Shown: positions 27,373-35,955, numbered from the stretch's first letter. The stretch is DNA of 64,000 nt from Akkermansiaceae bacterium UBA3385 (GCA_002358905.1 DEPT01000061.1:26516-90515), one strand, 5' to 3'. A program made the numbers and translations. The notes: generated by a model not told the origin, from the sequence alone.

Positions 27373-27837
27373 CTACCTCTCTTCCTTCAACCTCTTCTCC
27401 GTCCTGAAGTAGCGGGGACAACATGGCGACGTTGATGCCCATATCCCCCTGCCCGCCGCCTTGGCTCGGGCTTCCGCCTCTTCCAACAGCTCATCATCGG
27501 CCGCGTAATGCTTGTAATGCCAGGCAAGACCCTCCTTCAGCATGAAGCGATTCACATATCGCGCCCCGGCATACACCCTGCCCACATAGCGGCCATATTT
27601 GTCGATATCCACCACCTCAACACGAATCTGCCTGTTATAGATGAGTTTGCCCAGTTTCTTACGGGCAGGCAGCGCAAATGCCTGGTCCTTCTCCGGAGCA
27701 TCAATACCATAGAGACGAACGCGCACCCGCTCACCATCCGGCAGCTCCAGATGCATCGAATCACCATCCGACACACCGACGCAGATACCCTCCAGCAACG
27801 GCTTCGGATGTACACTATCTTTTGCACTATCAGGCAT
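27373..27837 (-). CDS. Staphylococcal-nuclease-like (SNase/thermonuclease family) protein
   Basis: 154 residues with the SNase core: GVSDGDSMHLELPDGERVRVRLYGIDAPE (Arg and Asp active-site region) and DKYGRYVGRVY (second catalytic Arg). Enzymes of this family cut DNA and RNA using calcium, usually outside the cytoplasm. No signal peptide is visible in this reading, so localisation is uncertain. The gene has a long leader of about 165 nt from the promoter at 28005-28033. Confidence 0.85.
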   Translation of the reverse strand: MPDSAKDSVHPKPLLEGICVGVSDGDSMHLELPDGERVRVRLYGIDAPEKDQAFALPARKKLGKLIYNRQIRVEVVDIDKYGRYVGRVYAGARYVNRFMLKEGLAWHYKHYAADDELLEEAEARAKAAGRGIWASTSPCCPRYFRTEKRLKEER

Positions 27838-28004
27838 TTTATGCTGTATTCAGTTCTCCTCTGAAACCTATTCGTTTATAGACGGGTACCGTATCGCTCT
27901 TCAGCTCACTGTATGACTTTGTTATAACAGATACAGTTTTTACCGCTTCCTCAAATTCGAACCGTAGATGTACTTCACCCTCGGATGACTGAGTGATAAA
28001 AATA

Positions 28005-28033
28005 AGTATGCGCAAAAAGACCGGCTCTGTCAA
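28005..28033 (-). promoter_or_regulatory. Promoter upstream of the SNase gene
   Basis: Minus strand TTGACA (28028-28033), 17 bp spacer, CATACT (28005-28010). It lies 11 nt after the lipoprotein stop and about 165 nt before the SNase ATG. The intervening leader holds an open frame with no normal start codon after the promoter. Confidence 0.6.
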
Positions 28034-28043
28034 GACATGACTA

Positions 28044-28655
28044 CTATTTCTGCAGAGGTTGAGGTACTGGCTTAAATGGGGATGCCTTCTCAGAGCAGTT
28101 CTGGTCCTGTGTATATAAATCAGGAAATGGATCTATTCCCATTTCGATGAACGGCGTTGCAAGCGTGAAATAAAGACCATAGGCCAGCACAGAGGGAATA
28201 TCCAACAGCACCAGACTTACAGCAGAGAGAGGATACGCCCATACCGCATGCAGCGTGCAACGGGATTCTCCGGTAGGTATAGGCTCCGGGCGGTAGCCCA
28301 CCCCTGACAACACAGCCTGCTCAGGCAACTCCACAGGTTCCATTGTCGCCAGTCGATATATGAGGAGCGGCTGTTGTTTCACTTCCGGAATCAGAGTATA
28401 GGTGGCATCCTGCACCGGCTTAAACGGGTCCTGCACCCATGCCGAACGCCGAGTACAGTAAACAGCACGGCCTTCGAGATATATCGAATCAATCTGCTTA
28501 CCCCAAGGGTTGCTTCTGAACGTACTCCACCGTTGTCCTTCCGACTGCACGCACTCAAACTCGCGCCCATAATCTGCGATGCGCGTGTGCGTATCCAACA
28601 CACAGCTGCTCAACAGGCAGGAAGCGGCCAGACAGGCAAGGAAACACCGTTTCAT
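28044..28655 (-). CDS. Lipoprotein of unknown function, 203 aa
   Basis: Lipoprotein signal MKRCFLACLAASCLLSSC with a good lipobox. The mature part contains a hydrophobic stretch (residues ~140-170, YPLSAVSLVLLDIPSVLAYGLYF), faintly like the YceK family of small outer-membrane lipoproteins. It starts 10 nt after nrdG and so may be co-transcribed with the nrdD operon, but no functional link is evident. Confidence 0.65.
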   Translation of the reverse strand: MKRCFLACLAASCLLSSCVLDTHTRIADYGREFECVQSEGQRWSTFRSNPWGKQIDSIYLEGRAVYCTRRSAWVQDPFKPVQDATYTLIPEVKQQPLLIYRLATMEPVELPEQAVLSGVGYRPEPIPTGESRCTLHAVWAYPLSAVSLVLLDIPSVLAYGLYFTLATPFIEMGIDPFPDLYTQDQNCSEKASPFKPVPQPLQK

Positions 28656-28665
28656 ACCCGGAAAA

Positions 28666-29367
28666 TCAGCGATACCTGTCCTCAGGGAAATTGCGATAGC
28701 CGATTTTAAGCGGGCTCATATCGTCCAGTAAGCGGCGGTCATAGCGGCGGGTGGGCGGCTCCAGATTGCCAAGAGTTTTGCCCTTATCCGGCTCAAAGAA
28801 GAACTGGAGGTAGTAGGTACCGTTGTAGCCGAGCACATGGGTATCGCGAATCATGCGGAGGATATCGGCTTCATCCAGCAGACCGGGGTGCACGGTGGTG
28901 CGGACCTCATGCTCCACTTCGTACAGAAGAAGGGTTTTGAGCGTTTCCTGATAGCGCTCGAAAAGCAACGTGCCGCCAGGCAGACGCCAACTGCGGGTGG
29001 AGGGCATCTTATTATCAAGAGCCACGTAATCAATTAATTTTTCTTCCAGCAGATTGCGTATAACCTGTGGATTACTGCCGTTTGTATCAACCTTGATAAG
29101 ATAGCCGAGTTTCTTAATCTCGCGGCAGACTTCAGCAATATCGGGGTTGAGGGTGGACTCTCCTCCGGAAAGCACGACGGCATCTAAGAAGCCGGCGCGC
29201 TCCCGGAGGAAAGCCATCTCATCCTGCCCACCGCCATGACTCAGAACAAGTTCCGGGTTATAGCAGTAGGGGCAACGCAGATTACACCCAGTGTACCAGA
29301 AGATACAGGCCGCTTTTTTCGGATAATCCAGAAAGGTAAGCGGGGTGATATCTGCGGGGTGACGCAT
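28666..29367 (-). CDS. nrdG: Anaerobic ribonucleotide reductase activating protein (radical SAM)
   Basis: Generates the glycyl radical on the class III ribonucleotide reductase using SAM and a 4Fe-4S cluster. The 233-residue protein has the radical SAM motif CNLRCPYC (CxxxCxxC) near residue 27 and the GGEST motif (LSGGEST). It is the third gene of the nrdD-glycyl domain-nrdG run. It is longer than E. coli NrdG and of the type seen with ATP-cone NrdD enzymes. Confidence 0.9.
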   Translation of the reverse strand: MRHPADITPLTFLDYPKKAACIFWYTGCNLRCPYCYNPELVLSHGGGQDEMAFLRERAGFLDAVVLSGGESTLNPDIAEVCREIKKLGYLIKVDTNGSNPQVIRNLLEEKLIDYVALDNKMPSTRSWRLPGGTLLFERYQETLKTLLLYEVEHEVRTTVHPGLLDEADILRMIRDTHVLGYNGTYYLQFFFEPDKGKTLGNLEPPTRRYDRRLLDDMSPLKIGYRNFPEDRYR

Positions 29368-29389
29368 AACCTATGGTTCGCAACGCGAA

Positions 29390-29602
29390 TTACTTGAGGA
29401 TGGCGTCGCAGCCACAGCCGCAGGGCTCTTCGAAATGGGCGCGTTCCTCGAACTCACCCTGCTTACCTGCATTGAAGGTTTCCACCGGGCGGTGGTAGCC
29501 CATCACGCGGGTATACACGGTGCACTTGGTGCGCTCCTCGGAGTGCTCGGCAAGCAGCTGCTCGTCCGTCTTATATACGGGTTTTACTTCGGGGTTGCTC
29601 AT
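29390..29602 (-). CDS. Stand-alone glycyl radical domain of class III ribonucleotide reductase, 70 aa
   Basis: Only 70 residues, but holds the C-terminal glycyl radical signature of NrdD: TRVMGYHRPVETFNAGKQGEF, in which Gly35 of RVMGY would carry the radical. Three cysteines lie at the end (PCGCGCDAILK). It is 40 nt downstream of nrdD, in a different frame, and upstream of nrdG. The large subunit next door ends after its zinc-ribbon and lacks this segment, so the two must assemble to give one active enzyme. Confidence 0.85.
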   Translation of the reverse strand: MSNPEVKPVYKTDEQLLAEHSEERTKCTVYTRVMGYHRPVETFNAGKQGEFEERAHFEEPCGCGCDAILK

Positions 29603-29642
29603 GGTTGTGTATTTCTATTGGTTTGGGGTTGATGAATAATCT

Positions 29643-31760
29643 TCAGAAGAGCGGCAGCTCAGGCTGTTCCTCGGTGCGGGCTCGGTCGATAATCTCCTGG
29701 TCGCAAAGCGGACAGAAATCATGACGACCTCTCAGATAACCGTGTTTCTCGCACACGGAGAAGAGCGGCGTCACCGTGATGTAGGGCATCTTGAAGTTGG
29801 TCAGCACCTTGCGTACGATATCACGGCAGGCCTCAGGGGAGGATATAGCCTCGTTCATGTACATGTGGAATACCGTACCACCGGTGTAACAGCACTGCAG
29901 CTTGTCCTGCATCTTCAGAGCCTTGAAGAGGTCGTGCGTGTAACCGGCCGGAAGCTGAGAGCTGTTCGTGTAGTAACGGTGGCCGGGAGTACCGCTCTGG
30001 ATGATATCCGGGAAGCGCTTCTGGTCTTCGCGGGCAAAGCGGTGGGTGGTGCCTTCGGCGGGGGTAGCCTCCAGGTTGTAGAGGTTGCCGGTGGTCTCCT
30101 GGTAGCCACGGATGCGTTCACGCATGAAGTGCAGCACTTCTTCAGCAAAAGCGATACCCACAGGTTCTGCGGTATTCATCGTATCATTGGAGAAGTTGCG
30201 CAGCATTTCATTCATGCCGTTCAGACCAATGGTGGAGAAGTGGTTGCGGAGGTGGGGCAGGTAGCGCTTCGTATAAGGATACAGACCGCGGTCATACAGG
30301 GTATTAATGAACACACGCTTCTTCTCCAGAGTATCCTTGGCCAAGTCCATAAGTTCGCCCAGCTTGCTGTACAGGAGATTCTTGTTACCCTTGTACAAGT
30401 ACCCCAGACGAGCCAGGTTAATGGTCACCACGCCGATGGAACCGGTCATCTCTGCAGAGCCGAACAGGCCACCGCCGCGCTTGAGCAGTTCACGCAGGTC
30501 CAGCTGCAGACGGCAGCACATGGAGCGCACAGCATCCGGCTTGTAAGCTTCTTCATCGATAACCTTGTTGCCATTCTCATCGTACTTGTACTGAGAACCC
30601 ACGAAGTTCTGGAAGTAGGAGGAACCAATCTTGGCGGCATTCTCGAAGAGCAACGGCACATTTTCGCCTTCCCAGTCAAAGTCTTCCGTGATGTTCACAG
30701 TGGGAATCGGGAAAGTGAAAGGCTGGCCGGTGCTGTCGCCCTCGGTAAGCACTTCGTAGAAGGCCTTCTGAATAACCATCATTTCCTTCTGGAAGTGCTT
30801 GTAAGTCAGGTCAGTCAGGCTCTCCACGCCGCGTTCCTTTGCGATGGCAAGCAGATTCTCATCCTCCAGCCCCTCAAAGATATGCTGGTTGTTGGACATG
30901 GGGGTCTGCTCGCGAAGGTCACGGGGAACAGTCCAGTCAATAGTCACATTGGTGAACGGGCTCTGGCCCCAGCGGCTGGGCACGTTCAGGTTGTACACAA
31001 AGCCACGCAGAGCCTTCTTCACAGCAGCATAAGGCAGCTGGTCTTTGAACAGATAGGGAGAAAGGTACGTATCAAAAGAACTGAAAGCCTGTGCACCGGC
31101 CCATTCACTCTGAAGAATGCCCAGGAAGTTTGCCATCTGCCCCAGAGCCTCACGGAAATGCTTGGGAGGACGGCTGTTCACGCGGCTGCGCACACCATTG
31201 AAACCTTCATTCAGGAGAGCACGGAGACTCCAGCCTGCGCAATAGCCGGTCAGGCAGTCGAGGTCATGTATATGGTAATCGCCATTGCGGTGGGCTGCAC
31301 CTTCCTCGGGGGTGTACACCTGGTCCAGCCAGTAGTTGGCGATAACTTTACCAGCAGTGTTATTCACCAAGCCGGCGTTAGAGTATGTGGTGTTGGAGTT
31401 GGCCTTGATACGCCAGTCTGTGTTGCCCACATATTCTTCAATAGTCTGCTTACAATCCACCCACGTATTGCCCTTGTAGAGACCGGCAATCTGCTCACGC
31501 TGCAGCTTGTGAAGGAAACGGTATTTAATGAAGTTACGGGCAGTATCGTATGCGCCGGCACGCATGAGTTCTTTCTCAATGCGGTCCTGCACCATCTCCA
31601 CAGGCAGGTATTCTTCGTGCTTCAGCTTATCCAGCACATTAGCGTAGACAAGAGGATTATACTCCTCCTGTGAGGCGTGGAACGCTTTCTCGATAGCCTG
31701 CTGTACTTTGTAGGCCTCAAAGCGTTCGCGCTTACCGTTTCTCTTGATGATTTCAGGCAT
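29643..31760 (-). CDS. nrdD: Anaerobic (class III) ribonucleoside-triphosphate reductase, catalytic subunit without glycyl radical domain
   Basis: Reduces ribonucleotides to deoxyribonucleotides without oxygen. The 705-residue protein opens with an ATP-cone (PEIIKRNGKRERF), followed by the ten-stranded barrel with CCRLQLDL and GSIGVVTINLARLGY motifs. It ends with a zinc-ribbon, CEKHGYLRGRHDFCPLC, and a short tail. The usual C-terminal RVxGY loop is missing and is encoded by the next gene. The start ATG lies about 78 nt after the predicted transcription start. Confidence 0.92.
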   Translation of the reverse strand: MPEIIKRNGKRERFEAYKVQQAIEKAFHASQEEYNPLVYANVLDKLKHEEYLPVEMVQDRIEKELMRAGAYDTARNFIKYRFLHKLQREQIAGLYKGNTWVDCKQTIEEYVGNTDWRIKANSNTTYSNAGLVNNTAGKVIANYWLDQVYTPEEGAAHRNGDYHIHDLDCLTGYCAGWSLRALLNEGFNGVRSRVNSRPPKHFREALGQMANFLGILQSEWAGAQAFSSFDTYLSPYLFKDQLPYAAVKKALRGFVYNLNVPSRWGQSPFTNVTIDWTVPRDLREQTPMSNNQHIFEGLEDENLLAIAKERGVESLTDLTYKHFQKEMMVIQKAFYEVLTEGDSTGQPFTFPIPTVNITEDFDWEGENVPLLFENAAKIGSSYFQNFVGSQYKYDENGNKVIDEEAYKPDAVRSMCCRLQLDLRELLKRGGGLFGSAEMTGSIGVVTINLARLGYLYKGNKNLLYSKLGELMDLAKDTLEKKRVFINTLYDRGLYPYTKRYLPHLRNHFSTIGLNGMNEMLRNFSNDTMNTAEPVGIAFAEEVLHFMRERIRGYQETTGNLYNLEATPAEGTTHRFAREDQKRFPDIIQSGTPGHRYYTNSSQLPAGYTHDLFKALKMQDKLQCCYTGGTVFHMYMNEAISSPEACRDIVRKVLTNFKMPYITVTPLFSVCEKHGYLRGRHDFCPLCDQEIIDRARTEEQPELPLF

Positions 31761-31844
31761 ATTGCGTAAGGTTGTAAGGTGTGTTTAGGACCCGTTTACC
31801 GGGAGCATGCCGGCAGGCGGGTCCCTGCTCGGTGCACGGGGTCA

Positions 31845-31873
31845 ACTCTACCATTCTGAAAACGCGTTTGCAA
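31845..31873 (-). promoter_or_regulatory. nrdD promoter
   Basis: Minus strand TTGCAA (31868-31873), 17 bp spacer, TAGAGT (31845-31850). The predicted start is near 31838. Confidence 0.6.
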
Positions 31874-31905
31874 GCAAAAAAAACAATGGGGGCACACTTT
31901 TCCAT

Positions 31906-31953
31906 ACACAAAATATAGAACATTTAACCAAACCCATATACAATATATTGTAT
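31906..31953. promoter_or_regulatory. Tandem NrdR boxes upstream of nrdD
   Basis: Two 16 bp sites matching the NrdR consensus ACACwATATATwGTGT: ATACAATATATTGTAT (31938-31953, a perfect palindrome with the CAATATATTG core) and ACACAAAATATAGAAC (31906-31921, about 12 of 16 positions). Their starts are 32 bp apart, three helical turns, the spacing known for NrdR-controlled nrd operons. The gene-free stretch from 31761 to 32137 otherwise shows only the nrdD promoter and an AT-rich region; I see nothing else in it. Confidence 0.75.
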
Positions 31954-32137
31954 ATATAATTCTAATTCTCCACCTTAGAACGTTTCTCACTTATAAAGTC
32001 AGAATTATAGCTGGAAGCCATTGATTCAGGGGCTTTGAGAGCCCTTATCAGGCATTCTTAAGTAGGCCTCTATATGGTGTAGTGTACCAGATACCGCCAC
32101 AAAATGTAGCGTAGGCAAAAACGCATCCGAAGAGCAT

Positions 32138-33022
32138 TTAAATTTTTGCCCAGATACACTTTAAGTAGTCCTCTCCATCAAAATCGAATGGCATAGGAAC
32201 TGAAACAAGCTCTGCGGAGGGAATTCCTGCCGACACCATGCGACGGAATGCCGACATGGTCAACTTGCGGCAATTCGTGGAACAAAGAATGCGGCCATGA
32301 GGAGCCAGACAAGCGGCAGCCAGATTTACCAGGTGGTTATAATCCTTCTCAACACGCCAGACATGTCCTTTCTCATCGCGAGAGAACGTGGGCGGGTCGA
32401 GCACGATGATATCGAATCTGCGTCCCTGGCGGGCGAAACGGTCCATCCAATGCAAGGCATCTCCCTTGCAGAAGTAATGGTCATCCGGGTCGATACCATT
32501 GAGAGCCATATTCTCCCTGCACCAACTCAGGCAGGGCTGAGCCAGATCAAGCGTGGTGGTCTGAGCACCGGCCAGAGCTGCACAGACAGAAAAAGCACCG
32601 GTGTAGGCAAAGGTATTGAGGACTTTCATTCCTGGAGAACAGATACGGCGAAGCTCCGCACGGTTGTCTCGCTGATCCAGGAAAATCCCCTGTGAATACC
32701 CTGCCCCCATGTCCATGAGGTAATTCACGCCGTTCTCCTGAATCACAAAGCGAAGCGCTGACTCAGGACCACAGAGAAACTGTGGGGCCTCCTTTACATC
32801 CTTATCCAGGCGCTTCACATAAACCGGACGCCCTGTTACCTTCAACAAATCCTTCAGCTTTGCAGGCAAGTCTGTATCGCGCAGCGAAACCAGCAGACGG
32901 TCAGCAAGAGCATCAATGAACACGCCAGACCAAGGCGCACCATCAGCCACACGATAGGCGTTGGTTTCCGGCGGCAGCTTGGCCAGGCGTTGCTCAATAA
33001 GCGCTTGCAGTTTATTGCTCAC
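32138..33022 (-). CDS. Class I SAM-dependent methyltransferase, RlmI/RlmK-like (probable 23S rRNA methyltransferase)
   Basis: 294 residues. The N-terminal part (VSLRDTDLPAKL...RPVYVKRLD) is like the central domain of RlmI. A Rossmann domain follows, with LNTFAYTGAFSVCAALAGA (SAM motif), DPPTFSRDEKG (the NPPF/DPP-type catalytic loop of RNA m5C methyltransferases) and SSTNCRKL-like cysteine near the end. No PUA domain is present, so it is shorter than RlmI. It overlaps sufE by 4 nt. Confidence 0.8.
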   Translation of the reverse strand: MSNKLQALIEQRLAKLPPETNAYRVADGAPWSGVFIDALADRLLVSLRDTDLPAKLKDLLKVTGRPVYVKRLDKDVKEAPQFLCGPESALRFVIQENGVNYLMDMGAGYSQGIFLDQRDNRAELRRICSPGMKVLNTFAYTGAFSVCAALAGAQTTTLDLAQPCLSWCRENMALNGIDPDDHYFCKGDALHWMDRFARQGRRFDIIVLDPPTFSRDEKGHVWRVEKDYNHLVNLAAACLAPHGRILCSTNCRKLTMSAFRRMVSAGIPSAELVSVPMPFDFDGEDYLKCIWAKI

Positions 33023-33444
33023 AGCAGAAAGGTCTTAGAAGCGGTGTCGGCAGCCTTGCGTATGGTGGCAGCCATAGAAGTAAGCGCGTTGGCGCGCGTG
33101 GAAGCCAGGTGCTCCTTGAGGCCACAATCATCCAGCTTGCTCAAATCCGCAGCCAGCACCTCTGCAGGAGACAAGCCGGAAAGCAAACGGATAAAAAGAG
33201 CTATGAGTCCCTTGGTGATAAGAGAATCACTATCGGCATGAATGATAAGTTTACCATCATCCATTTCTGTACCGACCCACACACGGCTCTGGCAACCCTT
33301 GATAAGGTTACTGTTCTTGCGGTACTTCTCAGGCATAGCCGGAAGTCGGCGACCCAGGGAGATGATGAATTCATACTTTTCAGTCCAGTCTTCAAAGACG
33401 GACATGTCATCCAGCAGCTCCTCGATGCGTGTATTGTAATCCAT
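33019..33444 (-). CDS. sufE: SufE cysteine desulfuration protein
   Basis: Accepts sulfur from SufS and passes it to the Fe-S scaffold. The 141-residue product has the SufE signature NLIKGCQSRVWV, with Cys51 the acceptor. The start is an ATG just after a GTG codon; it lies 3 nt after the argF stop, and its own stop overlaps the methyltransferase gene by 4 nt. No other suf genes are nearby. Confidence 0.9.
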   Translation of the reverse strand: MDYNTRIEELLDDMSVFEDWTEKYEFIISLGRRLPAMPEKYRKNSNLIKGCQSRVWVGTEMDDGKLIIHADSDSLITKGLIALFIRLLSGLSPAEVLAADLSKLDDCGLKEHLASTRANALTSMAATIRKAADTASKTFLL

Positions 33445-33447
33445 CAC

Positions 33448-34362
33448 TTACTTGCGGCTGGTGGCCAGCGTGTAAAGCACGGCCTTCTGGGCGTGCAGGC
33501 GGTTCTCTGCCTCGCGGAAGATGACGGGAGCATTAGCCTCGAGCACCTCATCGGTAATCTCATAGCCCCGGTATGCAGGCAGGCAGTGCAGCACAATGTG
33601 GCCGGGGGCAGCCAGCTTGAGCAGTTCATCGTTCACCTGATAGGGGAAGAATGCTTTCTCCTTCGTGCCCTTCTCTGCCTCCTGTCCCATGGAAATCCAT
33701 GTATCCGTGTTAATGACCATGCAATCACGCACAGCTTCGGCGGCATCAGTAGTACAGATGATGTTCGGGCAATCGAGCGCGGCCAGTGTCTCGGCCTTGG
33801 GCAGTGCCTGCTCGGGGCCGGCAAGCATCAGCGTGAAGCCCAGGTGCTTGGCAGCCCACATCCAGGAGCGCCCCATGTTGTTATCCACATCGCCCAGGAA
33901 AGCAATCTTCATGCCCTTCCAGGAACCCACGCCGTACTGCTCTTCGATTGTGAGCAGGTCAGCCAGAATCTGGCAGGGATGCTCCAGATCCGTCAGAGCG
34001 TTGATGGTGGGCAGTTTGGAGTAATCGGCAAAGTCCACCACATCCTGCTGGTCGTATGTGCGGATAATGGCACCGTGAATCATGCGTCCCAGCACACGGG
34101 CTGTGTCCTTGATAGGCTCACCGCGGCCCAGCTGGATATCGCGGGTGGAAAGGAACATCGGGCGGCCGCCCAGTTCGGAGATACCCACCTCAAAGGATAC
34201 GCGGGTGCGGGTGGAGGATTTGGAGAAAATCAAAGCCCAGGTCTGCCCGGCCAAGGGCTGTTCTGTGTGGCAACCGCGCTCGGCTTTGAGCTTGTGCCCC
34301 AGGGCAAGCAATTCGCAAATCTGCTCGCCTGTCAATTCTTCGATGGAAAGAAGGTTGTTCAT
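33448..34362 (-). CDS. argF: Ornithine carbamoyltransferase
   Basis: Makes citrulline from ornithine and carbamoyl phosphate in arginine synthesis. 304 residues with the carbamoyl-phosphate site SSTRTRVSFE, the DLEHPCQ segment and the ornithine-binding HCLPAYRG. Length is normal. It heads the argF-sufE-methyltransferase run. Its substrate, carbamoyl phosphate, would come from the CarA-like complex at 56987, which appears unable to use glutamine. Confidence 0.95.
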   Translation of the reverse strand: MNNLLSIEELTGEQICELLALGHKLKAERGCHTEQPLAGQTWALIFSKSSTRTRVSFEVGISELGGRPMFLSTRDIQLGRGEPIKDTARVLGRMIHGAIIRTYDQQDVVDFADYSKLPTINALTDLEHPCQILADLLTIEEQYGVGSWKGMKIAFLGDVDNNMGRSWMWAAKHLGFTLMLAGPEQALPKAETLAALDCPNIICTTDAAEAVRDCMVINTDTWISMGQEAEKGTKEKAFFPYQVNDELLKLAAPGHIVLHCLPAYRGYEITDEVLEANAPVIFREAENRLHAQKAVLYTLATSRK

Positions 34363-34445
34363 GGCTGTATAAAATTCCGGGAAAGCCGCAAGGTATCACG
34401 TTTACCACCCCCTGTAAAGTTCAGAGTGAGTCAGCGCACCGATAT

Positions 34446-34718
34446 TTAATCGCAAGGTTCTGTCAACGCGCGAGCAACTTCGCGGATAACAAATCTGGCA
34501 CCCTGTGCTACCAGCAGGCTGATACCCAGCACGGCTGCACCCATAGCAAGCCCCAGCAGCACCCCATAATCCGAAATCCAGAAACATGTCGGCAGTATTG
34601 CTACAAGTATATGCATTACCACCACAGCTATGTACGCACCCATGCGCGCGCCTTGTGATTTCGACAGAACCGACAAGGCAAGACATGTCACATAGATAAT
34701 AAGCAGAGGTATAAGCAT
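34446..34718 (-). CDS. Small membrane protein, unknown function, 90 aa
   Basis: Three hydrophobic segments (residues ~2-20, 28-46 and 52-72) and an amphipathic tail. No family recognised. The start at 34718 is preferred because the promoter TTGTAA-17-TAGAAT ends just upstream; an in-frame ATG at 34742 lies in the -10 box. An SD-like GAGAG precedes it. Confidence 0.6.
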   Translation of the reverse strand: MLIPLLIIYVTCLALSVLSKSQGARMGAYIAVVVMHILVAILPTCFWISDYGVLLGLAMGAAVLGISLLVAQGARFVIREVARALTEPCD

Positions 34719-34740
34719 AGTTGTTCTCTCTGTCAGCGGC

Positions 34741-34769
34741 ATTCTATGCCATACTTCGGACGCTTACAA
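34741..34769 (-). promoter_or_regulatory. Promoter of the small membrane protein gene
   Basis: Minus strand TTGTAA (34764-34769), 17 bp spacer, TAGAAT (34741-34746), predicted leader about 15 nt. Confidence 0.6.
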
Positions 34770-34821
34770 GACATTTTCTGACGCTGTGACATACTTTCCG
34801 GTCTCAAAACAGAGATTAGGC

Positions 34822-34850
34822 TTGCGCGAGCTGCGGGGTGAGAGTATAGT
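34822..34850 (+). promoter_or_regulatory. tdh promoter, short-leader type
   Basis: TTGCGC (34822-34827), 17 bp spacer, TATAGT (34845-34850), 11 nt to the ATG at 34862, giving a leader of about 5 nt. Confidence 0.65.
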
Positions 34851-34861
34851 TTCGCCCCGAA

Positions 34862-35893
34862 ATGAAAGCCCTCGTTAAAACAACAGCCGATAAAGGCCTG
34901 GAACTGATGGACGTGCCGATGCCCGAAGTCGGCCCGAATGATGTTCTCATCAAGATTTACAAGACCGCTATCTGCGGCACCGACCTGCACATCTGGAACT
35001 GGGATGCCTGGGCCCAGCAGACCATTCCCGTAGGTATGCACGTGGGGCACGAGTTTTGCGGCGTCATCGAGCAAGTGGGCGCTGCCGTCACGGAATACAA
35101 GCCCGGCGATGTTGTTTCCGGCGAGGGTCACATTGTCTGCGGCCACTGCCGCAACTGCCGCAAAGGGCTCTTCCACCTCTGCCCGAACACCAAAGGCGTG
35201 GGCGTGAACCGTCCCGGCTGCTTTGCTGAGTACCTTTCCATTCCCCAGAGCAACGTTATCCGCATTCACAAGGACATGCCCATGGAAATTGCCTCTATTC
35301 TGGATCCCCTGGGCAATGCCACTCACACCGCACTCTCCTGGGACCTCGTGGGTGAGGACGTGCTCATCACCGGTGCCGGTCTCATCGGTTCCATGGCTGC
35401 CGCCGTCTGCAAGAAAGCCGGTGCCCGCACCGTGACCATCACAGACGTGAGCGACTACAAACTGAACCTCGCCAAGACCATGGGTGCAGACCGCACCGTG
35501 AATGTCATCTCCGGCGACAGCATTGCAGCAGCTCGTGAAGACCTCGAAATTTCCGAGGGTTACGGCGTTTGCCTCGAAATGAGCGGCGCACCCGCCTGCC
35601 TTAAGGACATCATCACCCACTCCGCTTACGGTGCAAACATTTCCCTGCTCGGCATCCAGCCCGGCGGTTCCGGCATCGACTGGAACACCTTCGTGTGGAA
35701 GGGGCTCAAGATGAAGGGCATCTACGGCCGCGAAATGTACGGCACCTGGCAGAAAATGGACGCCATGCTGCGCAGCGGGCTCGATGTTTCCCCCATCATC
35801 ACCCACCGTATGCACTACACCGACTTCAAGAAGGGCTTCGAGGTCATGGCCTCCGGCCAGTCCGGCAAAGTGGTGCTCACCTGGGCTGAATAA
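34862..35893 (+). CDS. tdh: L-threonine 3-dehydrogenase
   Basis: Zinc alcohol dehydrogenase-family enzyme that oxidises L-threonine to 2-amino-3-ketobutyrate. 343 residues with catalytic Cys38 in AICGTDLHIWNWDAWAQ, a segment typical of Tdh, GHEFCG, the structural zinc cysteines CGHCRNCRKGLFHLC, and a Rossmann glycine motif (GAGLIGSMAA). It stands alone with its own promoter and terminator. Confidence 0.93.
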   Translation: MKALVKTTADKGLELMDVPMPEVGPNDVLIKIYKTAICGTDLHIWNWDAWAQQTIPVGMHVGHEFCGVIEQVGAAVTEYKPGDVVSGEGHIVCGHCRNCRKGLFHLCPNTKGVGVNRPGCFAEYLSIPQSNVIRIHKDMPMEIASILDPLGNATHTALSWDLVGEDVLITGAGLIGSMAAAVCKKAGARTVTITDVSDYKLNLAKTMGADRTVNVISGDSIAAAREDLEISEGYGVCLEMSGAPACLKDIITHSAYGANISLLGIQPGGSGIDWNTFVWKGLKMKGIYGREMYGTWQKMDAMLRSGLDVSPIITHRMHYTDFKKGFEVMASGQSGKVVLTWAE

Positions 35894-35920
35894 CTGCTCT
35901 TATCCGCTTTCTTTCCCCCC

Positions 35921-35955
35921 GCGCGCACTGGAAATTAACCGGTGCGCGCGCTTTT
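35921..35955 (+). terminator. Rho-independent terminator after tdh
   Basis: 11 bp GC-rich stem (35921-35931 with 35939-35949, one G:T pair), 7 nt loop, followed by CTTTTCTTT. The -35 box of the next promoter begins right after it. Confidence 0.85.

Noticed and set aside
27839..28033. Possible 64 aa gene upstream of the SNase gene
   Set aside because: Its only start is a TTG that lies inside the -35 box of a good promoter, and no family resemblance is seen.
29603..29642. Sequencing frameshift as an explanation for the split NrdD
   Set aside because: NrdD ends with a natural tail, the small gene has its own ATG, and 40 nt separate them in different frames. A single-base error would not restore a sensible fusion.
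29721..31673. 650-codon open frame on the + strand opposite nrdD
   Set aside because: The minus strand encodes a clear NrdD. The long antisense frame results from strong codon bias in a highly expressed gene; its translation has no domain or plausible composition.
32028..32045. Short GC hairpin in the nrdD upstream region as a terminator or attenuator
   Set aside because: Stem of about 5-6 bp with no T-run in either direction.
34733..35815. 360-codon open frame opposite tdh
   Set aside because: Antisense shadow; His/Gly/Ala-rich translation without domains, while tdh is unmistakable.
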